A stretch of 20,064 nucleotides of DNA from a virus: positions 1 through 20,064 of the IMG/VR virus record IMGVR_UViG_3300025889_009004, one strand, 5' to 3'. How positions within the stretch are numbered: position 1 is the first letter of the stretch; every line of letters starts with the position of its first letter. The position numbers and the translations under genes are program-made. Below are positions 1 through 8,198 of the stretch, piece by piece. The notes beneath the pieces were generated by a model, which had not been told where the DNA came from, did not search any database, and was given only the letters and a program-made list of their open reading frames with translations.

Positions 1-541
1 CAGGTAGTCTACCTTCTACTTCATCAAATATAAAAGGATACATCTCTTGTAGGCTTTCCATTGTTTCGCCTATCCAGTTACCTAGGTTTATACCTTCTGC
101 AGTTCTTGCAATTGTAAAGTTTTGCATTGTAAGTTTAGGACCTACTACACCTTCAGAAGTTATTATCTCTCCTTCAGGTAAATAATTTAATCGTTCAGGT
201 CCAACTCTTTCATTTCCTAAACTATCTGCATCCCAATATATTGAATAGTCACCAGGTTTTAATCCAGTAGCCTCATACATAATGTGAGTTTTCTCACCTG
301 TTAATGAAGTAATATCATATAAGAAATAAACTTTTCCGTTTTCAGAATTGTAATATACCCAGTCAGAAACCATTCTGTCTGAATATAACCAGCCAGTACT
401 CTTAGATGCTGGTGGATTTATAAAAGCATTAGCTTCTTCTAGAGTACTAAATATAGCTGTAACACCTTGTGGTATTAAACTTTTATCTAAAGGTCCTTTA
501 ACTTCGCCATCTTCTACGTAGTAGCTACCTCCATTACTCAT
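1..541 (-). CDS. Unrecognised phage protein, N-terminal 180 residues (partial)
   Basis: The frame opens with ATG at 541 and stays open to the window edge, giving 180 codons of a longer protein that begins MSNGGSYYVEDGEVKGPL. It is rich in Tyr, Gly and Asp with many short beta-prone stretches (for example WVYYNSENGKVYFLYD), which suits an extracellular or virion structural protein such as a tail or fibre component; that role is inference only. I recognise no family. The start is supported by a TAATG junction: the stop of the preceding gene and this ATG share base 541. A GGAG motif (553-556) lies 11 nt upstream. The reading was translated by hand from the complementary strand; there is no stop in frame. 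Confidence 0.75.
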   Translation of the reverse strand, partial: MSNGGSYYVEDGEVKGPLDKSLIPQGVTAIFSTLEEANAFINPPASKSTGWLYSDRMVSDWVYYNSENGKVYFLYDITSLTGEKTHIMYEATGLKPGDYSIYWDADSLGNERVGPERLNYLPEGEIITSEGVVGPKLTMQNFTIARTAEGINLGNWIGETMESLQEMYPFIFDEVEGRLP

Positions 542-1452
542 TAATAATCATACTCCATATCTTTATCACCTAAACTTAAATAATTACTGCTGTAAGTATT
601 ATAGTATTGCATCCTATCAGTGTCTTTATTCTCTTTATATTTTGCAGTTGCATTTTTAAAGAAAGCACCGAATCTATTTATAGGTTCACCTTGACGTATT
701 TCTGTAGCATTTATACTTGCTAAGTTTGGATTGTAACTAAATAGTTCTATATCTGATGTTTTGTATCCAGGTGCATACTCATAACCAGGAACAGATACAG
801 TTTCTTTTTCGCTAACAAATGGTACAGCATCACTAGGACCTATGTATAAATCATTAATAGTTTTAACATCATCTATAACAGGTCTAAACATTATATTAAA
901 TGGGTCTATCTTTTCAGCAAACTGCAGTGTGTTATCTAACTTTTCATAATCTATTTGACCAGGTTCGTCTAAGGTATACTCAGTACCTAATGCTTTATTA
1001 GATATATCTTTGAATATATTCTCAAACCAAACTGTCCATTTATCAGATGTGCCATATGCTGCGGCAGCACCCCATAAAGATAGCTCATATAAATCAAGTA
1101 AAAGAAAACCTGTACCTCTTACTCCACGTTTACCTATAGAATAAGCAGCTGTATTCTTAACACCTTGTATAGCTCTCCACTTACTACTAGCTTGGCTATG
1201 GTATGTAAGCATCTCTAATACTTGTTCAGGTCCTTCTATTCCTGCTTTTCTTAACGCATCTATCTTACCTAATGTTTGATAGTATTCGTCTTCTGCTATT
1301 GCAGTTACTATTCTTGTTGCTTCTGTTACATCATCCATAAACTGTGTAGGTACAGGCAAGTCTTGACCTGCTTTTACAATCTCTAATGCTTGTGAAGGTA
1401 CTATGTTAGATTGTCTTATAGCTTCTAATGCATCATCGTCTAACAATCCCAA
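541..1452 (-). CDS. Displaced C-terminal part of the 1621-aa giant protein (frame-shifted by tandem duplication)
   Basis: This frame encodes 303 residues, but its apparent start is a TTG that is simply a leucine codon inside the duplicated segment. Its first 20 or so residues (GLLDDDALEAIRQSNIVPSQ) repeat the end of the adjacent 1351-aa frame exactly. Removing one 107-bp repeat copy joins the two frames into a single 1621-residue protein, so this is best read as the C-terminal 282 residues of that protein. It contains a hydrophobic, possibly amphipathic segment around residues 113-134 (GFLLLDLYELSLWGAAAAYG) and a charged, tyrosine-rich tail. No catalytic motif is visible. Whether it is translated on its own is doubtful because no ribosome-binding site or ATG fits. 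It overlaps the next gene by one base. Confidence 0.6.
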   Translation of the reverse strand: MGLLDDDALEAIRQSNIVPSQALEIVKAGQDLPVPTQFMDDVTEATRIVTAIAEDEYYQTLGKIDALRKAGIEGPEQVLEMLTYHSQASSKWRAIQGVKNTAAYSIGKRGVRGTGFLLLDLYELSLWGAAAAYGTSDKWTVWFENIFKDISNKALGTEYTLDEPGQIDYEKLDNTLQFAEKIDPFNIMFRPVIDDVKTINDLYIGPSDAVPFVSEKETVSVPGYEYAPGYKTSDIELFSYNPNLASINATEIRQGEPINRFGAFFKNATAKYKENKDTDRMQYYNTYSSNYLSLGDKDMEYDY

Positions 1453-1607
1453 AGCTTCTAGCTCTGCATTTCTAAAACCTTCTTGAAAATTAATTCTTGT
1501 GAAGGTACTATGTTAGATTGTCTTATAGCTTCTAATGCATCATCGTCTAACAATCCCAAAGCTTCTAGCTCTGCATTTCTAAAACCTTCTTGAAAATTAA
1601 TTCTTGT
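1389..1607. repeat. Perfect 107-bp tandem duplication
   Basis: Two identical 107-bp units lie head to tail at 1389-1495 and 1496-1602, followed by five bases (cttgt) of a third unit. I compared the copies base by base and found no difference. Because 107 is not a multiple of three, the second copy shifts the reading frame and truncates the long gene that reads from 5513. Deleting one copy leaves 4866 nt between 5513 and 541, exactly 1622 codons including the stop. The perfect identity suggests either a very recent event or an assembly or amplification error. Confidence 0.95.
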
Positions 1608-4600
1608 TTCATATGCTTCATCTAATGCTGTTTGTCTTAAGTTTGTATTTATGTCTTCATATTTTCTAAGTGGTTCTTCTGCATTTCCCTCATAACCAGG
1701 TACATTAACTACTTTATACTCTCCATTTAATTCTTTATATTGTGCTTCATCAATATCTATAATGTCCATAGCTCTGCCTACATTTGTTTGGTCATTAGGG
1801 TCTAATAACATTAACTCTTGAAAGTTTCTAAAGTTTATATTTGGATTATCTATTATAGCATCTATACCACCAGCTCTTAAAAATTTTGTTGTAAGAACAT
1901 CATTCGATGCTCCTTTTAATTGCACTACTGCTTTTTCCATTTGTGATATAAACTGACGAGAACCTCTTTCTGAAAAAGAAGTACCGTAATAACCACCTGT
2001 ATTAGATTTAGTAATTAAACCAGTACTTTCTAATGCAGCGTAAACTGATTGTGGTGTAACATCTAGTGCTACTGCTACTGCAGGTATATCAAATTTATAA
2101 AGCCAACTACCATTAATAATATTTTGTTGTGTAAGTACATTGTTACTATTTAATCTAGTTAAAAAATAATTAGGTACACCTCTAGAACTTTTACCTGTAA
2201 TCAGATTTGGATTGTATTTAATTATGTCATCTTCAAAAGAAGCACTTAATCCTATAAGTAACTCTTTATTTCTTAAATCATTACCTACATTTGTATAACT
2301 TACATCTCCTGTAACTTGGTCAACTATTGGTATCCTACCTGATTCAGCACCTGAAGTAATTTGATTAATACTTATTGGAGTATTAGGTGAACTATGAACA
2401 ATACCTAATTCTATTATGTGTCCAGGTTCAGTTAATAATCTTCTTAAAGCTGGATTTAAAAGTATATCTTCTCTCATTACACCTTGGCTTTTTGCTCCAA
2501 GTATAGGATTTAAAACTTTACCAGAAGTTATATCATTGCTTGTATCAAATAAATTATCCCAATATGATTTTCTATCTTTAGGAAAATTAAATACTTCTAT
2601 TGTAGAGTTAGCTGGTTCGTGAAAAATATTTCCTAATTCATCTATAAATGTGTAAAGGTCATCTTTAACATCTATAACTTTAAATACTTTGTATGTAAAG
2701 TTTCCACTACTATCTATTAAACTTTTTCTAACATATATGCCTCTATCTTTAATAGCATCTGGTAGTAAATAGTCAGGGTCTGATTCTGTACGACGTAACA
2801 ACTCTGCAGGACTAGGAAATTCTTGTATCTTTATATACTCACCTCTTTGAGAATCCCATATTCCAGGAGTTAATATATTTGTTTGACCTGATAAATTAAA
2901 TTGTTGTTTCTTTAATAAATCTTCATAGGAAATATTAGGATTTTGATTTCTTATTGTCTGTAAGTTAGTAGATATAACTTCTAAACTTTCTATTAAATCT
3001 CTATTTAATGATTCCACACTAAGAGCTTGTATTATTTCATCTGCTTCTAGTGCATCCATTGGGTCGGCATAACGCATTATTCGCTTTTGGAATTCATTAT
3101 TTTCTCTATTTGCTGCTTCGAACCTTATTTCTCTTCTTATGTTTTCGATACCACTAATTAAATAATCTAAATGATTCATATCTTTAGCTCTTATAACCAT
3201 ATCATCTACCATATTTTGCACTGCTTTATTAGGTTCAAATGGTTTTATGTTAGCTTCTACTAAATTATCATTAGTTCTATTTGTATCTACTACTCCTACA
3301 ACTCTTGCATCAATCATCTCGTCAGTTATTAAAAACTCATCATCCAATCTTGGTTTAGAGTTTGCCCACTTACCACCATCAGGAGCTCTATAAGAAACAA
3401 CAGCACCACTGTTATCTAGATAAGTTAACTCTCTTCCATTACCACTACCTGTATATCTATTTAATATAACCTTATGCATACGGCTCATATCTCTTATAAA
3501 TCTTTCTCTAGTAATATCGTTATTATTAAATAAGAATACATCTATGCTCCTATGTGCTGCAGGGTCTTTAGGGTCTAATCCTAAATAATCCATAACTAAA
3601 TTTGATTGATATGCTGGACCACCCATATCTAATATATCGTCTGGTTTTAATCCTTTTATTTCTATAGCATATACTTCTCTTCCTATATTATTGTTTTGAT
3701 TTTTGTATTCGTATGGATAGTTAGCATTAGAAGAAGCGTATGAAAGGCTACCATATCCTGAAGTTCTACCACCCCATCTTTCATCAAAATTAAATTTTCT
3801 TAAACCTAACGCTGCATCTACAGGAGACATAGCTCTATATATAGTTATTGTTCCATCAGGACTTACATCTAAATGCGAAGGAAATTTTTGTATTATTACA
3901 TTGTCTTCTAATAAATCATCTAATACATCAAAGAAAAATTCAAAGCCATTAGAGTTTCTTGCATCAGGTGTTCCCATATGTTTTATTAGATAATCTATTT
4001 CTCTATCAGTAATTTCAGAAAAATCTATGTCTGTATTTATATTAGGTTTATTTAATTTACCACCTTCCATATTTAACATAGATTGTATGTTTGCATTACG
4101 ATACTGATTACCATTACCAGGAACGTGAGTGTTTATTACATTTCTTAACTCTTTTTCTATTTTTGCTTTTAATTGCTCAGCATTAACTGTTACATTTTCT
4201 CTAGATAATCTACCTACTAAGTTACGAACATAATTTGTTCCATAAGAAGTTTGTGTTGCCCAATGTGCAAACGTACCTGAATGAGATGGTTGACCTGTAA
4301 GCTCATCAAAATTTGTATAAGTATCTATTTGTATTTTATTTCCTAATCCTTTTAAACCTTTCCAAAAATCTTTTTGTCTTACTTTGCGTACAGTATCTGG
4401 ATATTGTCTTACTTCTTCTATACCTGCTTGTAATTGGTCTACTTCTTCACCTGATAATCCAGGATATGTTGAATTAAGCCAAGAATCAAAGCTCATATTT
4501 CCATCACGTACTTCTGTCATAAATTGTAATGTTGCGTCATCTCCTGAAGAATTCATTAATTGTTGCATTAGTATCCACTCATCATTACTTGCTGCAGTTA

Positions 4601-5513
4601 TTTCTTGGACAAAGAATTCAAAATCTCTACGCATAGAATCGTATTGTGGTTTAAATGCTTCCTTAGCATCTTCTAATGCTTGTTCTATATTTTCACCAAA
4701 ATAAAAATAGTTGCCTGGCATTCTCTTACCACCATATTTTTCCATAGATTTTTGTACCATATTGTTTACTGGTATTGCAATAACGTGTAAATTTCTTTCC
4801 TTTGCAAAGTCTTTAAGTTCCTCCATTATTTTCCTTGCTCCACCTTGTCCTTGCATCTCAGGTTTTATTGTTAATAAATCTACATAAAGAAATTTTTCGT
4901 TAATTAAAGTTATTTCAAAAGGTTGTGTTTCTTTAGGTAAGTGTCTAAATGGTTCTGTATCAGATGCTTTCTTAGCTATAAACTTATCGTATTTGTTCAT
5001 TAACATAGCTTCAAACTTTCCTACTTCAATTTCTAATTCAGTATTAGTTATTAATCCAAGCTCAGGTGTGTTTGGTTCACCAGTATAAAACCTAGGATTT
5101 TCATTGTAATCAGGCATACCTGCCATACTTTCTTCTAAAATAATCATATTGTCTGTTATTTCATTTACTAATTTTAAAGCTTGTCTTTTTTCATCATCGT
5201 GTGCAGCAAGTTGTCCAGGAGTAAATCCAGTTGTATCTATACTGTCCACACGTATTAAATCTTTTTTAGCTTTTCTTAATTTCTCGTCAAGTTCTTTCCA
5301 TTCTTTTTCATAAGCTATCTGATATAACTTAGGTTGTAATACACGTAAATCATTTTCTATTTTGTTTATTTCAACATTAATTTGTGTTAAGCGTGCTTCT
5401 TGTTCATTAGATAGTTCTCTATCATATGATTCATATTCAAGTATTTTTTTAGATTCTTCTTTTAACTCTGCTAGTCTTTTTTCAAGATTACCTAATACAC
5501 TATCTTCTGCCAT
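1458..5513 (-). CDS. Giant multidomain phage protein with GNAT and ADP-ribosyltransferase-like regions (1351 aa as read; 1621 aa if repaired)
   Basis: The ATG at 5513 has AGGAAAG (5520-5526) six bases upstream. Visible regions, in order: an acidic coiled coil (about 10-90); a GNAT N-acetyltransferase-like region (about 195-275) with the acetyl-CoA loop pattern Q-x-x-G-x-A as QGQGGA at 221-226; a region with an ADP-ribosyltransferase-like R-S-E arrangement (IYR at 558-560, SYASS at 591-595, DDEFLI at 724-729, then ARVVGV); and a second region (about 1035-1245) that resembles ART-PolyVal domains, with VHSSP at 1039-1043, LYKFDIP at 1138-1144, GGIDAIID at 1215-1222 and LMLLDPND at 1234-1241. The last 12 residues (ELIFKKVLEMQS) come from the frame shift in the tandem duplication. 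The gene follows a lysozyme-like gene and a 28-aa ORF. A virion or co-injected effector role is inferred from context. The domain calls rest on motif reading, GNAT being the firmest. Confidence 0.8.
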   Translation of the reverse strand: MAEDSVLGNLEKRLAELKEESKKILEYESYDRELSNEQEARLTQINVEINKIENDLRVLQPKLYQIAYEKEWKELDEKLRKAKKDLIRVDSIDTTGFTPGQLAAHDDEKRQALKLVNEITDNMIILEESMAGMPDYNENPRFYTGEPNTPELGLITNTELEIEVGKFEAMLMNKYDKFIAKKASDTEPFRHLPKETQPFEITLINEKFLYVDLLTIKPEMQGQGGARKIMEELKDFAKERNLHVIAIPVNNMVQKSMEKYGGKRMPGNYFYFGENIEQALEDAKEAFKPQYDSMRRDFEFFVQEITAASNDEWILMQQLMNSSGDDATLQFMTEVRDGNMSFDSWLNSTYPGLSGEEVDQLQAGIEEVRQYPDTVRKVRQKDFWKGLKGLGNKIQIDTYTNFDELTGQPSHSGTFAHWATQTSYGTNYVRNLVGRLSRENVTVNAEQLKAKIEKELRNVINTHVPGNGNQYRNANIQSMLNMEGGKLNKPNINTDIDFSEITDREIDYLIKHMGTPDARNSNGFEFFFDVLDDLLEDNVIIQKFPSHLDVSPDGTITIYRAMSPVDAALGLRKFNFDERWGGRTSGYGSLSYASSNANYPYEYKNQNNNIGREVYAIEIKGLKPDDILDMGGPAYQSNLVMDYLGLDPKDPAAHRSIDVFLFNNNDITRERFIRDMSRMHKVILNRYTGSGNGRELTYLDNSGAVVSYRAPDGGKWANSKPRLDDEFLITDEMIDARVVGVVDTNRTNDNLVEANIKPFEPNKAVQNMVDDMVIRAKDMNHLDYLISGIENIRREIRFEAANRENNEFQKRIMRYADPMDALEADEIIQALSVESLNRDLIESLEVISTNLQTIRNQNPNISYEDLLKKQQFNLSGQTNILTPGIWDSQRGEYIKIQEFPSPAELLRRTESDPDYLLPDAIKDRGIYVRKSLIDSSGNFTYKVFKVIDVKDDLYTFIDELGNIFHEPANSTIEVFNFPKDRKSYWDNLFDTSNDITSGKVLNPILGAKSQGVMREDILLNPALRRLLTEPGHIIELGIVHSSPNTPISINQITSGAESGRIPIVDQVTGDVSYTNVGNDLRNKELLIGLSASFEDDIIKYNPNLITGKSSRGVPNYFLTRLNSNNVLTQQNIINGSWLYKFDIPAVAVALDVTPQSVYAALESTGLITKSNTGGYYGTSFSERGSRQFISQMEKAVVQLKGASNDVLTTKFLRAGGIDAIIDNPNINFRNFQELMLLDPNDQTNVGRAMDIIDIDEAQYKELNGEYKVVNVPGYEGNAEEPLRKYEDINTNLRQTALDEAYETRINFQEGFRNAELEALGLLDDDALEAIRQSNIVPSQELIFKKVLEMQS

Positions 5514-5586
5514 TACGAGCTTTCCTAGCTACCTTCCTGGCTTTAGCAAGCATAAGTTGCATCTGAATTATTTCTTTATCTGCCAT
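5500..5586 (-). CDS. 28-residue basic micro-ORF bridging the lysozyme and giant-protein genes
   Basis: The ATG at 5586 opens a 28-codon frame, MADKEIIQMQLMLAKARK followed by VARKARNGRR, ending in TAG at 5500. It has a good ribosome-binding site, AGGGA at 5592-5596, five bases before the ATG. It overlaps the end of the lysozyme-like gene by 11 nt and the start of the 1351-aa gene by 14 nt, and it fills the only stretch (5514-5575) that would otherwise be untranslated in this block. The N-terminal half could form an amphipathic helix and the C-terminal half is Lys/Arg-rich. It may be a real small protein or a leader that couples translation into the downstream gene, whose ribosome-binding site lies inside it. 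No family recognised. Confidence 0.55.
   Translation of the reverse strand: MADKEIIQMQLMLAKARKVARKARNGRR
5520..5526 (-). promoter_or_regulatory. Ribosome-binding site of the 1351/1621-aa gene
   Basis: AGGAAAG on the minus strand, six bases before ATG 5513, located inside the 28-aa micro-ORF. Confidence 0.65.
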
Positions 5587-6448
5587 ATACATCCCTATTA
5601 AATTGCTGTTGTCTATCAAATGGATTTTCTGTAAATGTATCTTTTATATTTTTAAAAGCTTTTTCAAAGTAAGGTTTAGTTTTTAAATATGCTTCACTTA
5701 CAGGTTCTAATATATTTTTAGCTACAAACTTATCTACCATATTTAAATTTGAATAATCACTTCTTCCCATAATTACTTCTACATCTTGATTTAATTTTTC
5801 TACATCAATAGTATCAGGATTTACAGGTGGCGAAATACCTGTTAAATCATAGTTAAAACTTTCCTGTATCAATCTATCATACATATCTTTTTCAAAATCT
5901 AATACTGCTAAGTGTGTATCTAAATCTTTACTAGCTTCTATATAAAATGCTTTAGATGTATCAATCATATTTACAGTACTCCAGTTATTAATTCCTTGAG
6001 TTTTTACAGGACCTGCTTTTAATTGTGCTATTGCTATAGCAGCCACTGCATTAGAAAAAGGGTCATACATCATATCTTTTAATTCAGATTTACTTTTTCC
6101 TTTAAACATTGGTATGTTAGAGTTCACTCCATTAGAGGCTTGTTTAGAAGTAAGGTATGTGTAAATATTATCGTTTAAGTTAATCTGCCACAATCCGTGG
6201 TCATAAGTGCCATTATCATTCTTAGCACCTTGTACATTTTTAGCATAACCACTAGTTGTATTAGGTCCATCTCTATGTTCAGCAAAAGCAATAGCAATCA
6301 TTGATATCATATCTTCTAATTCTTTAGGATTCTTATTTACTTCATTACTATCTAGTTTCATACCAGCACTTTCTAAATAATGAGTTGCACCTATTAATAT
6401 ATAATACAAATCTCTTGCACTGTATTCTTTGTGATAGGTAGAGTGCAT
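5576..6448 (-). CDS. Lysozyme-like / lytic transglycosylase-type peptidoglycan hydrolase (290 aa)
   Basis: The N-terminal half has the hallmarks of a lysozyme-like or SLT-type muramidase, which cleaves the glycan strands of peptidoglycan: a probable catalytic Glu at residue 57 in IAFAEHRDG, the substrate-cleft motif GLWQIN at 85-90, and DPFSNAVAAIAIA at 129-141 followed by NNW. The C-terminal 130 residues show no known motif. I chose ATG 6448 because it gives a TAATATG junction with the previous gene and has AAGGTAGGT just upstream (6452-6460). The frame stays open further upstream, and an ATG at 6556 with AAGGA five bases before it would add 36 residues that look like a signal peptide (see findings). 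Its place among giant structural genes suggests a virion enzyme that opens the wall during DNA entry, but an endolysin is possible. Confidence 0.75.
   Translation of the reverse strand: MHSTYHKEYSARDLYYILIGATHYLESAGMKLDSNEVNKNPKELEDMISMIAIAFAEHRDGPNTTSGYAKNVQGAKNDNGTYDHGLWQINLNDNIYTYLTSKQASNGVNSNIPMFKGKSKSELKDMMYDPFSNAVAAIAIAQLKAGPVKTQGINNWSTVNMIDTSKAFYIEASKDLDTHLAVLDFEKDMYDRLIQESFNYDLTGISPPVNPDTIDVEKLNQDVEVIMGRSDYSNLNMVDKFVAKNILEPVSEAYLKTKPYFEKAFKNIKDTFTENPFDRQQQFNRDVYGR
5592..5596 (-). promoter_or_regulatory. Ribosome-binding site of the 28-aa micro-ORF
   Basis: AGGGA on the minus strand, five bases before ATG 5586. It lies in the last codons of the lysozyme-like gene and is the main reason to accept the micro-ORF. 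Confidence 0.5.
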
Positions 6449-6449
6449 A

Positions 6450-8198
6450 TTACCTACCTTTAATGTATCTGCCAATGTTACCGAGGTTGGTAAGAAGATT
6501 ACCAAAAGTATTATTATAAAGACCTGTAGCTCTTTGACCTTCCAACATTGGACCATATTTATCCTTAACAAATTCGTCAAACTCAAAACCTATAGCTGCA
6601 CCTATTTGTTCTGATGGTATTGTACCCTGTAATTCTACTTCTTGTGGGTAGTCAGAACCAGTTCTAGCTAACATAGCTCTATCTCTTTCAGCAGCAATAA
6701 GTGCTTCTGTATTGCTTTGATTAATATCATAATTAGATTTTTGTATATCATAAGAAAGTTTACTTATATAATCTGCATAAGCTGCTAATTCATAATCAGA
6801 TGCAGGTCTACCTAGTCCTTCTTCTATAGCATTACCTATTGTAGTTTTTACAGATAAAGGACTTGGTTTAATATATTTAAATAAAGACTGATAGTTTAAA
6901 CCTGATGCTTCTGATGCTTCAAATTTATCTCTACCATAACTATAATCTTCTAAAGTATCTTTAAAGAACTCTTTAACAAATACTGTTAAATTTTGTGCAG
7001 TTGCACCTGGTGTCAACAAGATAGAATATAAATCTTCTTGCGTTATAGTTTCACCATTTAAATTGAATCTAGACATTGCAGATTCAATAGCCTGTATTGT
7101 TCCACCATCATTATCATCTAGCACTCCATAAACAAAACTAAAAGGTTGTAAAAATCCTGCTTCAACTAATAGCAACTGTATTTCCATTATTTCATCAGGA
7201 CTAGCATTAGCAAATAATTGTCTACCTAATCCATATTCATACAATGGTTCTTCTCCATCACCATATACCTCTTGTATTAGTGATGTAGTAATACCGTAGT
7301 AATCTGTTCCAGTTAAACCTAATGCTTGGCTTTTTAAATAATTATCTGTAATGTTTTCATTTATTTCAGCTAATCCTGCTGTAACACCTGAAGTGCTACC
7401 AGCATCAATTAATTGACCTTGTAATATTTTTATAAATACTTCAGGGTCAATATTATTTACTTTTAATATTCTGTCTATTTCTCTTAAATAAGTTTCTTTA
7501 TCTATTTCTCCACTTTGCAATTTAGCTAAAAGTGTTTCAGCATTTTCTCTGTCATAAGTTTGTAATGCAAATTCTTTATACAAATCATCTCTTAAATCTT
7601 TTGATAGGTATGCTTTTCTAGCAAGGTCTGCTTGTTCTGAATAATTACTTAATATTTCTATGTTTGCATCTTCTATAGTTACTTGTATATCACTAGGGTC
7701 TCTACCTTCCAATACAGCATTAATCATTGCATCGTGGTGTTCTGATGCTGCGTTGGCAATTTTTCTTAAATCTGATGGAGGTGTAATTTCATACAACATA
7801 TTAAATCCATCTTGTATTTCAGGTTCTAACCTATCCCAATTTCTACCTAAACTATATGAAATCATATTGATATATTGTTGGTAACTCATACCTAAATCAT
7901 CTTGCGGTTCAGGTAAATCTACACCTTCAGGTGACATACCTACATCATCTATGTTTCTAGCTATAGCTGATACACCATCAGCTACTATTTCTTTCCATAC
8001 TACATTTGGTACCCAACCAAATACTTTCCAAAACTCTGCTAATTTATCTTGGTCAATATTTTTTCTGTTAAATTTAACATCACGAATAATATCAAGAATA
8101 CTTTTTCTGTATGAATCATAAGGAATCTTTGTTCTATTATTAAGTATATCTTCTAATAATTCTTGTTGTTCAGGACTTAACTCATTATCTTCAGCCAC
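6450..8198 (-). CDS. Unrecognised virion-associated protein, 582 aa, with a weak peptidoglycan-binding-like segment
   Basis: Translation starts at a GTG (8198) with a very strong ribosome-binding site, GGAGGAG at 8205-8211, and overlaps the end of the 2316-aa gene by 8 nt. The protein is acidic and mostly helical. Residues about 330-385 (EIMEIQLLLVEAGFL, then YGVLDDNDGGTIQAIESAMSRF) follow the pattern of PG_binding_1 modules, Q-x-L-L-x-x-x-G-(F/Y) then D-G-x-x-x-x-x-T-x-x-A-(I/V). Around 460-480 there is GLGRPASDYELAAYADYI, a pattern I have the impression of seeing in other uncharacterised phage proteins. Together with the downstream lysozyme this suggests a role at the cell wall during infection, but that is inference. 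It could equally be a purely structural internal or tail protein. Confidence 0.65.
   Translation of the reverse strand: MAEDNELSPEQQELLEDILNNRTKIPYDSYRKSILDIIRDVKFNRKNIDQDKLAEFWKVFGWVPNVVWKEIVADGVSAIARNIDDVGMSPEGVDLPEPQDDLGMSYQQYINMISYSLGRNWDRLEPEIQDGFNMLYEITPPSDLRKIANAASEHHDAMINAVLEGRDPSDIQVTIEDANIEILSNYSEQADLARKAYLSKDLRDDLYKEFALQTYDRENAETLLAKLQSGEIDKETYLREIDRILKVNNIDPEVFIKILQGQLIDAGSTSGVTAGLAEINENITDNYLKSQALGLTGTDYYGITTSLIQEVYGDGEEPLYEYGLGRQLFANASPDEIMEIQLLLVEAGFLQPFSFVYGVLDDNDGGTIQAIESAMSRFNLNGETITQEDLYSILLTPGATAQNLTVFVKEFFKDTLEDYSYGRDKFEASEASGLNYQSLFKYIKPSPLSVKTTIGNAIEEGLGRPASDYELAAYADYISKLSYDIQKSNYDINQSNTEALIAAERDRAMLARTGSDYPQEVELQGTIPSEQIGAAIGFEFDEFVKDKYGPMLEGQRATGLYNNTFGNLLTNLGNIGRYIKGR
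6452..6460 (-). promoter_or_regulatory. Ribosome-binding site supporting the short lysozyme start
   Basis: AAGGTAGGT on the minus strand ends a few bases before ATG 6448. It decides in favour of the 290-aa form over the upstream ATG at 6556, which has its own AAGGA (6562-6566). Confidence 0.6.

Noticed and set aside
541-1452. An independent 303-aa gene starting at a TTG
   Set aside because: The TTG is an ordinary leucine codon in the duplicated segment, there is no ribosome-binding site, and the two frames fuse exactly when one repeat copy is removed.
4384-4704. Plus-strand frames of 60-121 aa across the window (for example here and at 18441-18806)
   Set aside because: All lie opposite well-supported genes and lack start signals or domain features.
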